64,000 nt of DNA from Halomonas sp. (GCA_018401555.1 JAGYKP010000083.1:79481-143480), one strand, 5' to 3'; counted from the stretch's first letter, positions 17,334-28,062 are shown. Notes: generated by a model not told the origin, from the sequence alone. Translations and numbers: made by a program.

Positions 17334-17795
17334 TCAGTGGGTAGTGGCGGGCTTCACGTCGATCACTTCCACTTCGAAGGTCAGGGTACGCCCCGCCAGC
17401 GGGTGGTTGAAGTCCACGTCCACCTGATTGCCCTCGATGGCGCTGATCACGCCGGGCAGCTCGCCGCCGCCGGGATCGGCGAAGGACATCACGGTGCCGA
17501 TCTCAAGCGCCTCCTCGCCGAAGTCATCGCGCTTGAGGCGCTGGATGTTCTGCGGGTTGTGCTGGCCGAAGGCGTGCTCCGGGGTGATCTCGAAGGTGGC
17601 GCTCTCGCCGGCGCTCATGCCCTTCATGGGGTGCTCGAAGCCGGGCGGCAGGTTGCCGTCGCCCACCTGGAAGGTGGCCGGGGCCTTGTCGCGGGTGGAG
17701 TCCACCACGGTGCCGTCTTCCAGCTTGAGGGTGAAGTGCAGGGTCACTTCCATGCCCTCGTCGATGCGGTGTTGGGGGCTTTGCTGTTCGGTCAT
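17334..17795 (-). CDS. fkpB: FKBP-type peptidyl-prolyl cis-trans isomerase, SlpA/FkpB-like
   Basis: A 153-residue SlyD/SlpA-type isomerase with an FKBP domain interrupted by an IF (insert-in-flap) chaperone region. Visible motifs are VTLHFTLKLEDGTVVDSTR, FQVGDGNLPPGFE and the ITPEHAFGQHNPQNIQ segment, ending FEVEVIDVKPA. Unlike SlyD there is no His-rich metal-binding tail. I use the ATG at 17795 (MTEQQSPQHRI). Its place between ispH and lspA is the classic gammaproteobacterial position of fkpB. Confidence 0.92.
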   Translation of the reverse strand: MTEQQSPQHRIDEGMEVTLHFTLKLEDGTVVDSTRDKAPATFQVGDGNLPPGFEHPMKGMSAGESATFEITPEHAFGQHNPQNIQRLKRDDFGEEALEIGTVMSFADPGGGELPGVISAIEGNQVDVDFNHPLAGRTLTFEVEVIDVKPATTH

Positions 17796-17840
17796 GGGTC
17801 TTGGGACTCGGTAAACAGGATTTCGGTTCGGTAGCGAAGC

Positions 17841-18067
17841 TTGGGCAACTCTGCCGGGCGCCTTCGGCGCCAATCGCGCAGCGGAGCTGCCCTCCTACAA
17901 AAACTCGTCGTTGCCTTGGGTGCCTCGCCGGGGCGCCTCACGGCGCCATTCGAGCAGCGGAGCTGCCCTCCTACAGAAACTCGTCGTTGCTTTGGGTACC
18001 TCGCTGGGGCGCCTGACGGCGCCAGTCGCGCAGCGGAGCCGGCCTCCTACAAATTCTCGTCGTTGTC
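17841..18067. repeat. Tandem array of three 75-76 bp REP-like units
   Basis: Three consecutive units begin TTGGG at 17841, 17916 and 17992, and the next TTGGG is at 18068, so periods are 75, 76 and 76 bases. Each unit has an inverted core (GGCGCC, 3-4 bases, GGCGCC), GCAGCGGAGC, a CCTCCTAC block and the junction CTCGTCGTTG. Read on the minus strand each unit starts GTAGGAGG, reminiscent of Pseudomonas-type REP sequences. The overlapping short ORFs in the track (17801, 17841, 17911) are artefacts of this array. Confidence 0.85.
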
Positions 18068-18076
18068 TTGGGTGGC

Positions 18077-18646
18077 CTAGCCCCGGCGGCGGGCGCGGCG
18101 CTTCTCGCCGAACAGCGACTCCCAGATCAGCCCGATGGCGCCCAGGGTGATGCCGATGTCCGCTACGTTGAAGGCCGGGTAGTACCAGCCGGCCGCGTGG
18201 AAGGAGAGGAAGTCCACCACGTAGCCGTGTACCAGGCGGTCGTAGAGGTTGCCCAGCGCGCCGCCGATGATCATGGCGAGCGATGCCGCCAGCAGCGTCT
18301 CGTCGCGCTTGAGGCGGCGCATCCAGAGCGTCAGGCCGATGCTCGCGCCCACCGCGATGGTGGCGAAGAACCAGCGCTGCCAGCCGGGGTGTTCGGCCAG
18401 AAAGCTAAACGCCGCGCCGGTGTTGTGCAGCAGCGTGAGGTTGAAAAACGGCAGCACCTCCACCGGCCGGGCATATGCGAGCCAGGCGCTGGCGGCGTAC
18501 TTGGTGGCGAGATCCAGCACGATCACCGCCAGCGACAGCCACAGCCAGCGCAGCGGCTGCTGCATGGGCGCCACCTCGGCGCCCCTTGCAGCGCCCTGCC
18601 CTGCGCGCTCTTGGGTCTCCTCGCTTTTATCTTCACTGCTGGCCAT
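18077..18646 (-). CDS. lspA: Lipoprotein signal peptidase
   Basis: Signal peptidase II, an inner-membrane aspartic protease that removes lipoprotein signal peptides. Four hydrophobic segments are visible; the catalytic aspartates are in GNLYDRLVHG and FNVADIGI. The start is uncertain: ATG 18646 (189 residues) has TAAGGTG overlapping the ileS stop, while ATG 18565 (MQQPLRWLWL, 163 residues, the usual length) has GAGGTGG. The extra N-terminus is hydrophilic. It follows ileS by 10 bp. Confidence 0.93.
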   Translation of the reverse strand: MASSEDKSEETQERAGQGAARGAEVAPMQQPLRWLWLSLAVIVLDLATKYAASAWLAYARPVEVLPFFNLTLLHNTGAAFSFLAEHPGWQRWFFATIAVGASIGLTLWMRRLKRDETLLAASLAMIIGGALGNLYDRLVHGYVVDFLSFHAAGWYYPAFNVADIGITLGAIGLIWESLFGEKRRARRRG

Positions 18647-18656
18647 GCCGGGCACC

Positions 18657-21493
18657 TTACGCATAGCGACGGGTTTCGCCGGGGCCATCCGGCAGATTGC
18701 TGATGCAGCGGTTGCAGAGGTCCGGGTGCTCGGGGTGGGTACCCACCTCCTCGCGATGGTGCCAGCAGCGCTCGCACTTGTTGTTGGGACTCTCGACCAC
18801 CGCCACCTTGAGACCCTCGAGCTCGGTGGCCTCGGCCTCCGCCGGTGCCTCGGCGAGCGGCTTGAGCGTCACCTCGCTGGTGAGCATCACAAAGCGCAGC
18901 TCGTCGCCCAGCTTGGCCAGGGTGGCGTGCAGGGCGTCGTCCACGTGGAGGGTGACCTCGGCGGCCAGGCTGCCCTTGATGGTCTTGGCGTTGCGGGCGT
19001 CCTCCAGGCACTTGTTGACCGCCTGCTTGACCTCTAGCACCCGCTCCCAGAAGTCGCGGCCCATCTCGGCGTCGTCGGCCAGCGTTGCTAGGCCGGTGTA
19101 GTACTCCTCGAGCAGCACGCTGTCGCCGCGTTCCCCGGGATGTGCTCATGGATCTCCTCGGCGGTGAAGCTGAGGATCGGCGCCACCCAGCGCGAGAGCG
19201 CCTCCACCACGTGGTAGAGCGCGGTCTGGGCGCTGCGCCGCGCCACCGAGTCGGTCTGGGTGGTGTACTGGCGATCCTTGATCACGTCCAGGTAGAAGCC
19301 GCCCAGCTCCCGTGCGCAGAAGCCGTGTACCTGCTGGTACACATCCAGGAAGCGGTACTCCTCATAGGCCTTCTCGATACGCGCCTGCAGCTGGGCGGCG
19401 CGATCCACCACCCACTGGTCCAGGGCCAGCATCTCGTCGAACGGCAGCGCATCACGCTCCGGCGCGAAGCCGTTGAGGTTGGCGAGCAGGAAGCGCGAGG
19501 TGTTACGGATGCGGCGGTAGACATCGGCGGTACGCTTGAGGATCTCGTCGGAGACCGCCATCTCGCCGGAGTAGTCGGTGGAGGCCGCCCACAGGCGCAG
19601 GATATCGGCGCCGAGCTTGTCCATCACCTCCTGGGGTGCCACCACGTTGCCCACCGACTTGGACATCTTGCGGCCCTGGGCATCCACCGTGAAGCCGTGG
19701 GTCAGCAGGCCCCGGTACGGCGGGTGGCCGTCGATGGCGCAGCCGGTGAGCAGCGACGAGTGGAACCAGCCGCGGTGCTGGTCCGAGCCTTCCAGGTACA
19801 AGTCAGCGCGCGGGCCGCTTTCATGGCCGTGGGGGTGCGAGCCGCGCAGCACATGGCGGTGGGTAGTGCCCGAGTCGAACCACACGTCCAGCGTATCGGT
19901 GACTTTCTCGTAGTCGGCCGCCTCCTCGCCCAGCAACTCCGCCGGGTCGAGGCGGAACCAGGCGTCGATGCCCTCGGCCTCGACGCGCTTGGCGGCCTCC
20001 TCCATCAGTTCCACGGTGCGCGGGTGCAGCTCGCCGGTGGACTTGTGCAGGAAGAAGGGAATCGGCACGCCCCAGTTACGCTGGCGCGAGATACACCAAT
20101 CCGGGCGGTTGGCGATCATGCTGTGCAGGCGCGCCTTGCCCCAGGCCGGGGTGAAGGCGGTGGCCTCGATGCCCTCCAGGGCCTGCTCGCGCAGGGTCTT
20201 GCCGTCACGGCCCTGCACATCCATGCCCACGAACCACTGGGCGGTGGCGCGGTAGATCACCGGCGTTTTGTGGCGCCAGCAGTGCATGTAGCTGTGGATG
20301 ATCGGCTGGTGGGCCATCAGTGCGCCCACTTCCTCGAGCTTGGCGACGATCTGCGGGTTGGCTTTCCAGATCATCTGGCCGCCGAAGAACGGCAGGTCAT
20401 CCGCGTAAACGCCGTTGCCCTGCACCGGGTTCAGCATATCGTCAAAGCTCATGCCGTGCTCGCGGCAGGTAACAAAGTCATCCACGCCGTAGGAGGGCGC
20501 GGAGTGGACGATGCCGGTGCTGCCTACCTCGCTCTCCACGTAGTCGGCGAGATACACCGGCGAGAGGCGCTCGTAGAACGGATGGTGGAAGCGGATACCG
20601 TCGAAGGCCGTACCCTTGGCGGTGGCGATCACCTCGCCCTGGAGGCCGTAGCGCTCCAGGCAGGATTCCACCAGCTCTTCGGCCAGCACCAGCAGGCGGC
20701 TGCCGGTGTCCACCAGGGCGTAGGTGAACTCCGGGTGCATGTTGAGCGCCTGGTTGGCGGGGATGGTCCAGGGGGTGGTGGTCCAGATCACGATCACCGC
20801 CGGTTTGGGCAGCTCGCTCAGCCCGAAGGCGGCAGCCAGGCGGTCGGAATCCTCCACCGCGAAGGCCACGTCGATGGCGTCGGAGCGCTTGTCCTGATAC
20901 TCCACCTCGGCCTCGGCCAGGGCCGAGCCGCAGTCGAAGCACCAGTTCACCGGCTTGAGGCCCTTGAACACGTAGCCGCCCTCGACCATGTCGGCCAGGG
21001 CGCGGATCTCGCCGGCCTCGTTGGCGAAGTCCATGGAGCGGTAGGGGTTGTCCCAGTCGCCGACCACGCCCAGGCGCACGAAGTCCTTGAGCTGGCCCTG
21101 GATCTGCTCGGCGGCGTACTCGCGGCACAGCTCGCGGGCGCGCTCGGGCGCCAGGTGCTTGCCATGGGTGGTCTCGACCTTGTGCTCAATGGGCAGGCCG
21201 TGGCAGTCCCAACCCGGCACGTAGGGCGCATCAAAGCCCGCCAGGTTTTTGGACTTAACGATAATATCTTTAAGAATTTTATTAACGGCGTGACCGATAT
21301 GGATACTGCCGTTGGCGTAGGGAGGGCCATCGTGCAGCACGAACAGTTCCCGCCCCCGACGCGCCTCGCGCAGGCGGTGGTAGAGGTCCAGCTGCTGCCA
21401 CTGGGCCAACCGCTCGGGCTCGCGCTTGGGCAGCATGCCGCGCATGGGGAAGTCGGTTTCTGGCAGGTTCAGAGTGGGCTTGTAGTCGCTCAT
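18657..21493 (-). CDS. ileS: Isoleucyl-tRNA synthetase (one frameshift as sequenced)
   Basis: Class I aminoacyl-tRNA synthetase charging tRNA-Ile. The HIGH motif ([15 protein letters not shown]), CP1 editing domain, KMSKS ([10 protein letters not shown]) and C-terminal zinc ribbon ([10 protein letters not shown] ... CNRCISN) are all present. As sequenced the frame breaks at 19133-19136: four C on the plus strand where five would keep [20 protein letters not shown] in frame. With one base restored the protein is about 945 residues, the normal size. I start at [19 protein letters not shown] (21493), matching the E. coli N-terminus; this start lies inside the last codons of ribF. Essential gene, so the break is almost certainly an error. 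Confidence 0.93.
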
Positions 21494-21503
21494 ATTCTGG
21501 GGA

Positions 21504-22607
21504 TCAGCCGTCGTCATGGTCGGCAGGAGTACCCACCGAGGAATCGAGTGTCACGGCCTCGCGCGCCAGCGGCGCCGATGCCAGAGGAAGAGAATCATCG
21601 TTATTGAGGCCGGGGCGCGGACCTGCGCCGGCTTCGGGGCGCTGAGAAGAGTGCGCGCCGGCTTCGGGGCGCTGCAAGGAATGCTGGTCAAAGTAGCCAC
21701 GAGCCCGCTCGAGATCGAGACCGATCTGGTGCTTCAAGGCCGCGAAGTCGTCGAACTTCACCTCGCCACGCAGCTTGGCGCAGGGAAACACCGCCAGGCG
21801 CTCGCCGTAGAGCTCGCCGTCGAAGTCGAACAGGTGTACCTCGAGCACCGGGCGCGTGCTGCCCACGGTGGGACGCCAGCCGATATTGGCCACGCCGGGC
21901 AGGCGGCGCCCGTCGGGCAGCTCGCTCACCACCGCGTAGACCCCCTGCAGCGCCAGGGAACGCACCGGCTGAGGCAGGTTGGCGGTGGGCACGCCGATGG
22001 TGCGGCCCAGCTGCTGGTCCGGCACCACTCGTCCGCCCAGGCGATAGGGGCGACCCAGCAGGGCGGCGGCGGCGGCGAAGTTGCCGCTGGCCAGCAGGGT
22101 GCGGATTCGGCTGCTGGAGACCCGCTCATCGTCGACGGTAAAGGTACGGGTGTGCTCCACGCCGAAGCCATTGGCCTCGCCCACTGCGGTGAGCAGGTGG
22201 AAGTCGCCGCGGCGGTCGCAGCCGAAGCGGAAGTCGTCGCCTACCACCAGATGGCGCACGCCCAGCCCGTCGATCAGTACGCGCTCGATGAAGGCCTCGG
22301 CGGTGAGGCTGCGCAGGGCGTCGTTGAAGGGCAGGCAGAGCACGCGCTCGACCCCCGCCTCGCCCAGCAGGCGCACCTTGTCACGCAGACGAGTGAGCCG
22401 CGGCGGGGCCTGCTCGCCGGCGAAGAACTCCCGGGGCTGGGGCTCGAAGACCACCACCACCACCGGCAGATCGAGGCGGCGAGCCTGTTCGCGACACTGC
22501 TCGAGGATCGCCTGATGGCCGCGATGCACGCCATCGAAGTTGCCGATGGTGGCCACGCAGCCGCGGTGCTCATCGCGCAGGTTGTGCAGTCCTCGAATCA
22601 CTTGCAT
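21504..22607 (-). CDS. ribF: Bifunctional riboflavin kinase / FAD synthetase
   Basis: Makes FMN from riboflavin and then FAD. The N-terminal nucleotidyltransferase has [16 protein letters not shown]; the C-terminal kinase has [12 protein letters not shown] and the [15 protein letters not shown] block. I start at [10 protein letters not shown] (22607), which aligns with E. coli; the track begins at a TTG further up. Residues after about 315 are an unusual ~50-residue low-complexity tail containing the repeated SQRPEAGA unit, encoded by a 20-bp direct repeat. It overlaps no upstream gene and runs into ileS. Confidence 0.93.
   Translation of the reverse strand: MQVIRGLHNLRDEHRGCVATIGNFDGVHRGHQAILEQCREQARRLDLPVVVVVFEPQPREFFAGEQAPPRLTRLRDKVRLLGEAGVERVLCLPFNDALRSLTAEAFIERVLIDGLGVRHLVVGDDFRFGCDRRGDFHLLTAVGEANGFGVEHTRTFTVDDERVSSSRIRTLLASGNFAAAAALLGRPYRLGGRVVPDQQLGRTIGVPTANLPQPVRSLALQGVYAVVSELPDGRRLPGVANIGWRPTVGSTRPVLEVHLFDFDGELYGERLAVFPCAKLRGEVKFDDFAALKHQIGLDLERARGYFDQHSLQRPEAGAHSSQRPEAGAGPRPGLNNDDSLPLASAPLAREAVTLDSSVGTPADHDDG
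21625..21674. repeat. 20-bp direct repeat in the ribF tail
   Basis: GCGCCGGCTTCGGGGCGCTG occurs at 21625-21644 and 21655-21674, a 30-bp period. It encodes the duplicated QRPEAGA of the RibF C-terminal extension. Confidence 0.8.
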
Positions 22608-22713
22608 GGCGTGGTGGAGCCCCGCTCGGCGTCGAATGGTGGTCAAAGCGTCGATTATACCGGACAGCCGGCCCCTTGACAGCCGGGGCGGGCGACGGCA
22701 TGGCCTTCCAGCC

Positions 22714-24238
22714 TCAGCTCTTCATCCTGAAGTGCCGCAGGCGCACGCCGGTGGCGGCCAGCCAGGCGAAGTAGAGCGCGGCACCGCCCACCACCAGCGC
22801 GGCCAGCCAGGCAACGCGCTGCCAGATGCCCCAACCGAGCCACGCCTGCCAGTCAGGCGAGGCCCAGAGCCAGGCCCAGCCCCATCACCGCGCAGCCACC
22901 CAGCAGCTGCACCGCGTAGCGCCCCCAGCCGGGCTGGAACACCAGCACGCCCTGCTTGCGCAGCAGCCAGCCCAGCAGGCCGGCGTTGAGGAACGCCGAC
23001 AGCGCGGTGGCCAGGGCCAGGCCGGCGTGGGCCAGGGGCCAGATCAGGATCAGGTTGAAGACCATGTTGGCGACCATGGCGATGATGCCCACCTTCACCG
23101 GTGTCCTGGTGTCCTGGCGGGCGAAGAAGCCCGGCGCCAGCACCTTGATCAGCATGAAGGCCACCAATCCCAGCGAGTACGCGCGAAGACTCATCGCCGC
23201 CATGGCGATATCGCGCTCGGTCATGGCGCCATAGTGGAACAGCGAGATCAACAGCGGCTCGGCGAGTACCGCCAGGGCCAGCGCCGCGGGCAGGCCGAGC
23301 AGCAGCACGGCGCGGATCGCCCAGTCGAGCATGGCGCTGAAGTGCTCGCGGGACTGCTCGGCGTGGCGCCGCGAGAGCGCAGGCAGGATCACGGTGCCGA
23401 TGGCGATGCCGAACACCCCCAGCGGCAGCTCCACCAGGCGGTCGGAGTAGTAGAGCCAGGAGACGCTGCCTGCCGCCAGCAGCGAGGCGAGGATGGTATC
23501 CAGCAGCAGGTTGATCTGCGACACCGAGACGCCAAACAGCGCCGGGGCCATCAGCGCCAGGATGCGCTTGACCCCGGAGTGGGCGAAGTTCGGCCAGGGG
23601 CGCGGCGCCAGCCCCAGCCGCACCAGGAACGGTACCTGGAAGGCGAGCTGGGCCACACCGGCGATCAGCACCCCCAGGCCAGGCGCCATGGCCGGCTCGC
23701 TCATCAGCGGGGTGAGCAGCAGCGCCGCACCGATCAGCGAGAGGTTGAGCAGCACCGGGGTGAAGGCCGGCACCGCGAAGCGGTTCCAGGTATTGAGCAC
23801 GCTGCCGGCAAACGCCGTCAGCGAGATCAGCAGCAGATAGGGGAAGGTCAATCGCAGCATGTCGGCGGTGAGTGCCAGCTTGACCGGGTCGCGGCCGAAG
23901 CCGGGGGCAAACACCCACACCAGCCAGGGGGCGGCGAACATGGCCACCGCGGTGAGCAGGAAGAGCACCGCGGCGAGGCTGCCGGAGACGGCATCGAGCA
24001 GCTCGCGCACCTCGCGTTTGCTGCCGCGGGTGGCGTACTCCGAGAGCACCGGCACGAAGGCCTGGTTGAAGGCGCCCTCGGCGAACAGCCGGCGCATGAA
24101 GTTGGGGATCTTGAAGGCGACGAAGAAGGCATCGGCGCCCTGCCCCGCGCCGAACAGCGCGGCGATCACCACATCGCGGGCCAGCCCCATCACCCGCGAG
24201 AGCATGGTCATCACGCTGACCACCAGGCCAGAGCGCAT
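22714..24238 (-). CDS. murJ: Lipid II flippase MurJ (one frameshift near the 3' end)
   Basis: Peptidoglycan lipid II flippase of the MATE-like MVF family, about 14 transmembrane helices. The characteristic SRVMGLARDVVIAALFGAG and FKIPNFMRRLFAEGAFNQAFVPV appear at the N-terminus. The track stops after LGLALGLA at 22853, but one base fewer in the GGG at about 22862-22864 reads on through ASPDWQAWLGWG and a last membrane helix to RHFRMKS and a stop at 22714, giving about 507 residues. Start: GTG 24283 or ATG 24238 (MRSGLVVSVMTMLSR); I prefer the ATG because AAGGGTGGCGGG precedes it. Confidence 0.9.
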
Positions 24239-24362
24239 CAACCCGCCACCCTTGGGAGCCACCACCTTGTCGTTCTCGTCCACCGGGCGCCGGTGGCGAC
24301 TGTTCGCGATCCGTCACGTCCGTTCCTCGGCTTTTCATCCGCCCCATGAATGGCAGCCACAA

Positions 24363-24386
24363 AAAAACCGGCCGCAGCCGGTTTTT
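24363..24386 (-). terminator. Terminator downstream of rpsT
   Basis: AAAAACCGGC / GCCGGTTTTT with loop CGCA. On the minus strand it ends in a run of seven T, as expected for the end of rpsT transcription before murJ. Confidence 0.85.
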
Positions 24387-24436
24387 ATCACGAGGCGCGC
24401 GCCACGCAGGCCGCGCCTCGATGGCATCGGACCGGC

Positions 24437-24703
24437 TTAGGCAGCCAGGGCCTTGATGCGCTTGTTCAGGCGGCTCTTCATGCGTGCGGCACGCTTCTTG
24501 GAGAGCACGTCCTTGTCGGCGATGCGGTCGATGACCGGCTGCGCCTTCTGGAAGGCAGCCATCGCCTCGGCGTGATCACCACCGTTGATGGCCTTGATGA
24601 CGCGCTTGATGTAGGTGCGGACCATGCTGCGCTGGCTGGCCTTCAGGACACGACGACCTTCGGCCTGACGGGCGCGCTTGCGAGCTTGCTTGCTGTTTGC
24701 CAC
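24437..24703 (-). CDS. rpsT: 30S ribosomal protein S20
   Basis: An 88-residue, very basic helical protein with the S20 pattern MANSKQARKRARQAEGRR and KKRAARMKSRLNKRI. It binds 16S rRNA in the body of the 30S subunit. AAGGAGA lies upstream of the ATG. It is monocistronic, with its own terminator, in the usual position beside murJ/ribF. Confidence 0.97.
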   Translation of the reverse strand: MANSKQARKRARQAEGRRVLKASQRSMVRTYIKRVIKAINGGDHAEAMAAFQKAQPVIDRIADKDVLSKKRAARMKSRLNKRIKALAA

Positions 24704-24807
24704 TTGCTGTCTCCTTGGAGATTCATTGCCGCCCGTGTGGTGACGGCTTCATAACGTATTGATCCGGCAGGAAAGTGCGAGCCTTTCCGCCGGCATGGCC
24801 ATCTGGC

Positions 24808-24830
24808 CGATCGCCGGATATCGGCGATCG
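24808..24830. other. Perfect 9-bp inverted repeat between rpsT and proB
   Basis: CGATCGCCG-GATAT-CGGCGATCG. There is no T tract on either side, so it may be an operator or a Rho-type pause hairpin after proB. Nothing else is recognisable in the 197-bp gap. Confidence 0.4.
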
Positions 24831-24900
24831 TTCACGGGCCGTGTCTGAGAGGATGGCGTATCCTAGCACAGCCCGTGATCCGCTTGCCATAGCGTCTCGC

Positions 24901-26040
24901 CTAGAGCACCACCAGGTTGTCGCGGTGGATCAGCTCCGGGGCCTCCATGTAGCCGAGGAGCGCCTCGATCTGATGGCTGGGCTGGCCGAGGATGCGCAGC
25001 GCATCGTCGATGCCGTAGTTGACCAGCCCCTTGGCCACCCGCTCGCCGGCCTCGTCGACGCAGAGCACCATGTCGCCGCGACGGAATGCGCCGGAGGCAG
25101 CCTTCACCCCCACCGGCAGCAGGCTCGAGCCGCTGCCACGCAGCACCTTTACCGCCCCGGCATCCAGGGTCAGGGTGCCGCGCACCTGCAGCTGGCCGGC
25201 GAGCCAGCGCTTGCGTGCCGCGATGGGCGCCTGGTCGGGGTAGAGCAGGGTGCCCAGGCGCTCGCCGGCCATCAGCCGCGCGAGCACCTCGGCCTGGCGA
25301 CCACCGGCGATGGCGGTGACGGCTCCCGAACGCGCCGCCAGCCGTGCGGCGCGAATCTTGGTGGCCATGCCACCGCGCCCCAGGGCACCGCTGCCGCCGG
25401 CCACCGCCGCCAGCGCCGGGTCGTCGGCGCGCCCCTCGGCGATCAGCCGCGCCTCGGGGTTGCCGCGCGGATCGGCGTCGAACAGCCCCTCCTGGTCGGT
25501 GAGGATCACCAGGGCATCGGCCTCCAGCAGGTTGGCCACCAGGGCGCCGAGGGTATCGTTGTCACCGAAGCGGATCTCGTCGGTGACCACGGTGTCGTTC
25601 TCGTTGATCACCGGCACCACCCGCAGGCCCACCAGGGTGCGCAGCGCCGAGCGCGCGTTGAGGTAGCGCTTGCGGTTGGAGAGGTCGTCGTGGGTCAGCA
25701 GCACCTGGGCGGTCAGCAGGCCGTGACGGGCGAAGTGGCCCTCGTAGCACTCGGTGAGACCGTTCTGGCCCACCGCCGCGGCGGCCTGCAGCTCGTGCAC
25801 CGCCGAGGGGCGCACCTGCCAGCCGAGGCGCACCATGCCCGCGGCCACCGCCCCGGAGGAGACCAGCACCACCTCGATGCCGCTCTTGTGCAGCGCGGCG
25901 ATCTGGTCCACCCAACCGCCGATCGCCGCCTCGTCGAGGCCGCGACCGTCGTTGGTCAGCAGCGCGCTGCCGATCTTCACCACCACCCGGCGGGCGCCGA
26001 TCAGCGCCTCGCGGCCTGCCACCTGCTCGTTGCTGTCCAT
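24901..26040 (-). CDS. proB: Glutamate 5-kinase
   Basis: First step of proline synthesis (ATP + glutamate to glutamyl-5-phosphate), important in halophiles for osmoprotection. The amino-acid kinase domain shows [31 protein letters not shown] and [13 protein letters not shown]. The C-terminal PUA domain (residues about 285-379) ends [23 protein letters not shown] use the ATG at 26040 ([13 protein letters not shown]), 379 residues; the track start at 26199 overlaps obgE. It follows obgE by 13 bp, the standard arrangement. Confidence 0.95.
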   Translation of the reverse strand: MDSNEQVAGREALIGARRVVVKIGSALLTNDGRGLDEAAIGGWVDQIAALHKSGIEVVLVSSGAVAAGMVRLGWQVRPSAVHELQAAAAVGQNGLTECYEGHFARHGLLTAQVLLTHDDLSNRKRYLNARSALRTLVGLRVVPVINENDTVVTDEIRFGDNDTLGALVANLLEADALVILTDQEGLFDADPRGNPEARLIAEGRADDPALAAVAGGSGALGRGGMATKIRAARLAARSGAVTAIAGGRQAEVLARLMAGERLGTLLYPDQAPIAARKRWLAGQLQVRGTLTLDAGAVKVLRGSGSSLLPVGVKAASGAFRRGDMVLCVDEAGERVAKGLVNYGIDDALRILGQPSHQIEALLGYMEAPELIHRDNLVVL

Positions 26041-26053
26041 TCGCTCTCGATCC

Positions 26054-27241
26054 TCAAGGCGCGTATTCGACCTCGACGTCATAGTCGTCGTCATCGAAAT
26101 CGTCGTCATCCTCGTCGGCCGACTTGCGCTTGCGGCCCAGCCGCGCCTCGGTGCGGGCCACCGCCTCGTCTTCCATGCGTGCGCGCATCTCGCGGGCACG
26201 CTCGGCGGCCTCCTCGTCCTCGTTCTCGAGCTGGCGCTGCTCGGTCAGCCAGCGGTAGGCGGCCTGCACCAGGGCATCGGTGCCGTCGGCGGAGATCGCC
26301 GAGATGCGGAACACCGGCCCATCCCAGGCCAGGCGACGCACGATCTCGTCGGCACGCGCCTCGCGCTCCTCCTCGGGCAGCAGGTCGAGCTTGTTGAGCA
26401 CCAGCCAGCGCGGCAGCTCGGCCAGGGCCGGCGAGAACTCGCCCAGCTCGTGGATGATCGCCTCGGCGGCCTCCACCGGGTCGGACTCGTCGAAGGGCGC
26501 CACATCCACCACGTGGAACAGCAGCCGGGTACGGGTCAGGTGCTTGAGGAAGCGCAGCCCCAGGCCGGCGCCATCCGAGGCGCCCTCGATCAGCCCCGGC
26601 ACGTCGGCCATCACGAAGTGCTCGTGCATGCCGAGCTTCACCACCCCCAGGTTGGGCACCAGGGTGGTGAAGGGGTAGTTGGCCACCTTGGGCTTGGCCG
26701 CGGAGACGGCGCGGATCAGCGTCGACTTGCCGGCATTGGGCATGCCCAGCAGGCCCACATCGGCCATCACCTTCATCTCCAGGCGCAGGTTGCGGCGCTC
26801 GCCCTCGGTACCCGGCGTGGTACGCCGCGGCGCGCGGTTGGTGGAGGACTTGAAATGGATATTGCCGAGCCCGCGGCGGCCGCCCTGGGCCACCAGCACC
26901 ACCTGGCCGATCTCGGTGACGTCGGCGATCACCTCGAGGGTGTCCTCGTCGATCACCGTGGTCCCCACCGGCACCTTGACGTGCAGGTCCTCACCGGCCC
27001 GACCGCTCATCTGCCGACCCATGCCGGGCTGACCGTTCTGGGCCTTGTAGAAGCGCTGGTACTTGAAGTCGATGAGGGTGTTGAGGGAGTCGTCACCGAT
27101 CAGGTAGACGCTGCCGCCATGGCCACCGTCGCCACCATCGGGACCACCCTTGGGCACATACTTCTCGCGGCGGAAGCTGAGGCAGCCATTGCCCCCCTTG
27201 CCGGCCTCCACGATGATCGAGGATTCGTCGACGAACTGCAT
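26054..27241 (-). CDS. obgE: GTPase ObgE/CgtA
   Basis: Ribosome-associated GTPase of 395 residues. The glycine-rich Obg fold comes first ([39 protein letters not shown]), then the G domain: G1 [10 protein letters not shown]3 [10 protein letters not shown]4 NKLD. The C-terminal tail is long and highly acidic ([17 protein letters not shown]), as in gammaproteobacterial Obg. It acts in 50S assembly and stress signalling. It belongs to the rplU-rpmA-obgE-proB transcription unit, with a hairpin between rpmA and obgE. Confidence 0.96.
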   Translation of the reverse strand: MQFVDESSIIVEAGKGGNGCLSFRREKYVPKGGPDGGDGGHGGSVYLIGDDSLNTLIDFKYQRFYKAQNGQPGMGRQMSGRAGEDLHVKVPVGTTVIDEDTLEVIADVTEIGQVVLVAQGGRRGLGNIHFKSSTNRAPRRTTPGTEGERRNLRLEMKVMADVGLLGMPNAGKSTLIRAVSAAKPKVANYPFTTLVPNLGVVKLGMHEHFVMADVPGLIEGASDGAGLGLRFLKHLTRTRLLFHVVDVAPFDESDPVEAAEAIIHELGEFSPALAELPRWLVLNKLDLLPEEEREARADEIVRRLAWDGPVFRISAISADGTDALVQAAYRWLTEQRQLENEDEEAAERAREMRARMEDEAVARTEARLGRKRKSADEDDDDFDDDDYDVEVEYAP

Positions 27242-27280
27242 CTGTCACTCTCCAGACGGCAATATGCCGTCATGATACAA

Positions 27281-27306
27281 GAAGGCCCCGCCGTGGCGGG
27301 GCCTTC
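27281..27306 (-). terminator. Hairpin between rpmA and obgE
   Basis: Perfect 12-bp stem GAAGGCCCCGCC / GGCGGGGCCTTC with a 2-base loop; the minus-strand sequence continues TTGTATCATG. It likely terminates or attenuates transcription from the rplU promoter before obgE. Confidence 0.7.
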
Positions 27307-27327
27307 TCGCGGCAAGCATCAGGCGTC

Positions 27328-27585
27328 TCAGGCAGAGACGACGCTGACGAACTTGCGGTTCTTCGGACCCTTGGTCTCGAACTTGATCACGCCCTCGTCC
27401 AGTGCGAACAGGGTGTGGTCGCGGCCGATGCCGACGCCGGTGCCGGCGTGGAACTTGGTGCCGCGCTGACGCACGATGATGTTGCCGGGGTTCACGACCT
27501 GGCCACCGAACAACTTGACGCCAAGGCGCTTGGATTCGGAATCGCGACCGTTACGGGTAGAACCCGCTGCCTTCTTATGTGCCAT
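27328..27585 (-). CDS. rpmA: 50S ribosomal protein L27
   Basis: An 85-residue protein with [29 protein letters not shown], the universal L27 N-terminus that reaches the peptidyl-transferase centre. No N-terminal extension of the cleaved Firmicutes type. Follows rplU by 32 bp. Confidence 0.97.
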   Translation of the reverse strand: MAHKKAAGSTRNGRDSESKRLGVKLFGGQVVNPGNIIVRQRGTKFHAGTGVGIGRDHTLFALDEGVIKFETKGPKNRKFVSVVSA

Positions 27586-27617
27586 GGAATAAACCTCCGT
27601 TCAGGGGGATGGACCGC

Positions 27618-27929
27618 TTAGGCGGAGATCCCGGTGATCTTGACTTCAGTGAACCACTGGCGGTGGCCCTGACGCTTCATGTGGTGCTTGCGGCGACGGA
27701 ACTTGATGATGGTCACCTTGTCGCCACGGCCGTGGGAGACGACCTCGGCGGAGACCTTGGCACCGTCAACCAGCGGTGCGCCGACCTTGACCTCGTCCTC
27801 GCTGCCGACCAGCAGCACTTCGTCGAAGTCGATGGACTCGCCGGTGGGGACTTCGATCTTCTCGAGCTTCAGGGTCTGGCCTTCCTGAACGCGGTACTGC
27901 TTGCCACCGCTCTTGATAACTGCGTACAT
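27618..27929 (-). CDS. rplU: 50S ribosomal protein L21
   Basis: A 103-residue L21 starting [14 protein letters not shown] and containing [23 protein letters not shown] use ATG 27929; the track start at 27950 adds seven residues. First gene of the rplU-rpmA unit, downstream of a good promoter at 28034-28062. Confidence 0.97.
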   Translation of the reverse strand: MYAVIKSGGKQYRVQEGQTLKLEKIEVPTGESIDFDEVLLVGSEDEVKVGAPLVDGAKVSAEVVSHGRGDKVTIIKFRRRKHHMKRQGHRQWFTEVKITGISA

Positions 27930-28033
27930 GCTTCTCTCTCCAGGACTCATCGGGTTGGGCTCTTCGTCGGCCTGCTTCGAGTGGCGCCCCTTTTGGCAGC
28001 CATCTGACAGGGAGCGAGATGAGTGGGTCGCGA

Positions 28034-28062
28034 ATTATAACGACAGGCGACGCCCCAGACAA
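28034..28062 (-). promoter_or_regulatory. Sigma-70 promoter for rplU-rpmA
   Basis: On the minus strand TTGTCT, a 17-base spacer, and a perfect TATAAT, about 105 bp upstream of rplU. The 270-bp rplU/ispB intergenic region holds nothing else recognisable. Confidence 0.65.

Noticed and set aside
17841-18067. CRISPR array
   Set aside because: Units are fully repetitive with no unique spacers and have internal dyads; this is a tandem intergenic repeat.
17801-18150. Three overlapping short ORFs with similar repeated peptides
   Set aside because: They are translations of the tandem REP-like array and lack ribosome binding sites; the similarity between them comes from the DNA repeats.
19085-21607. 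840-residue plus-strand ORF
   Set aside because: Exact antisense of ileS; composition typical of the mirror frame in GC-rich DNA.
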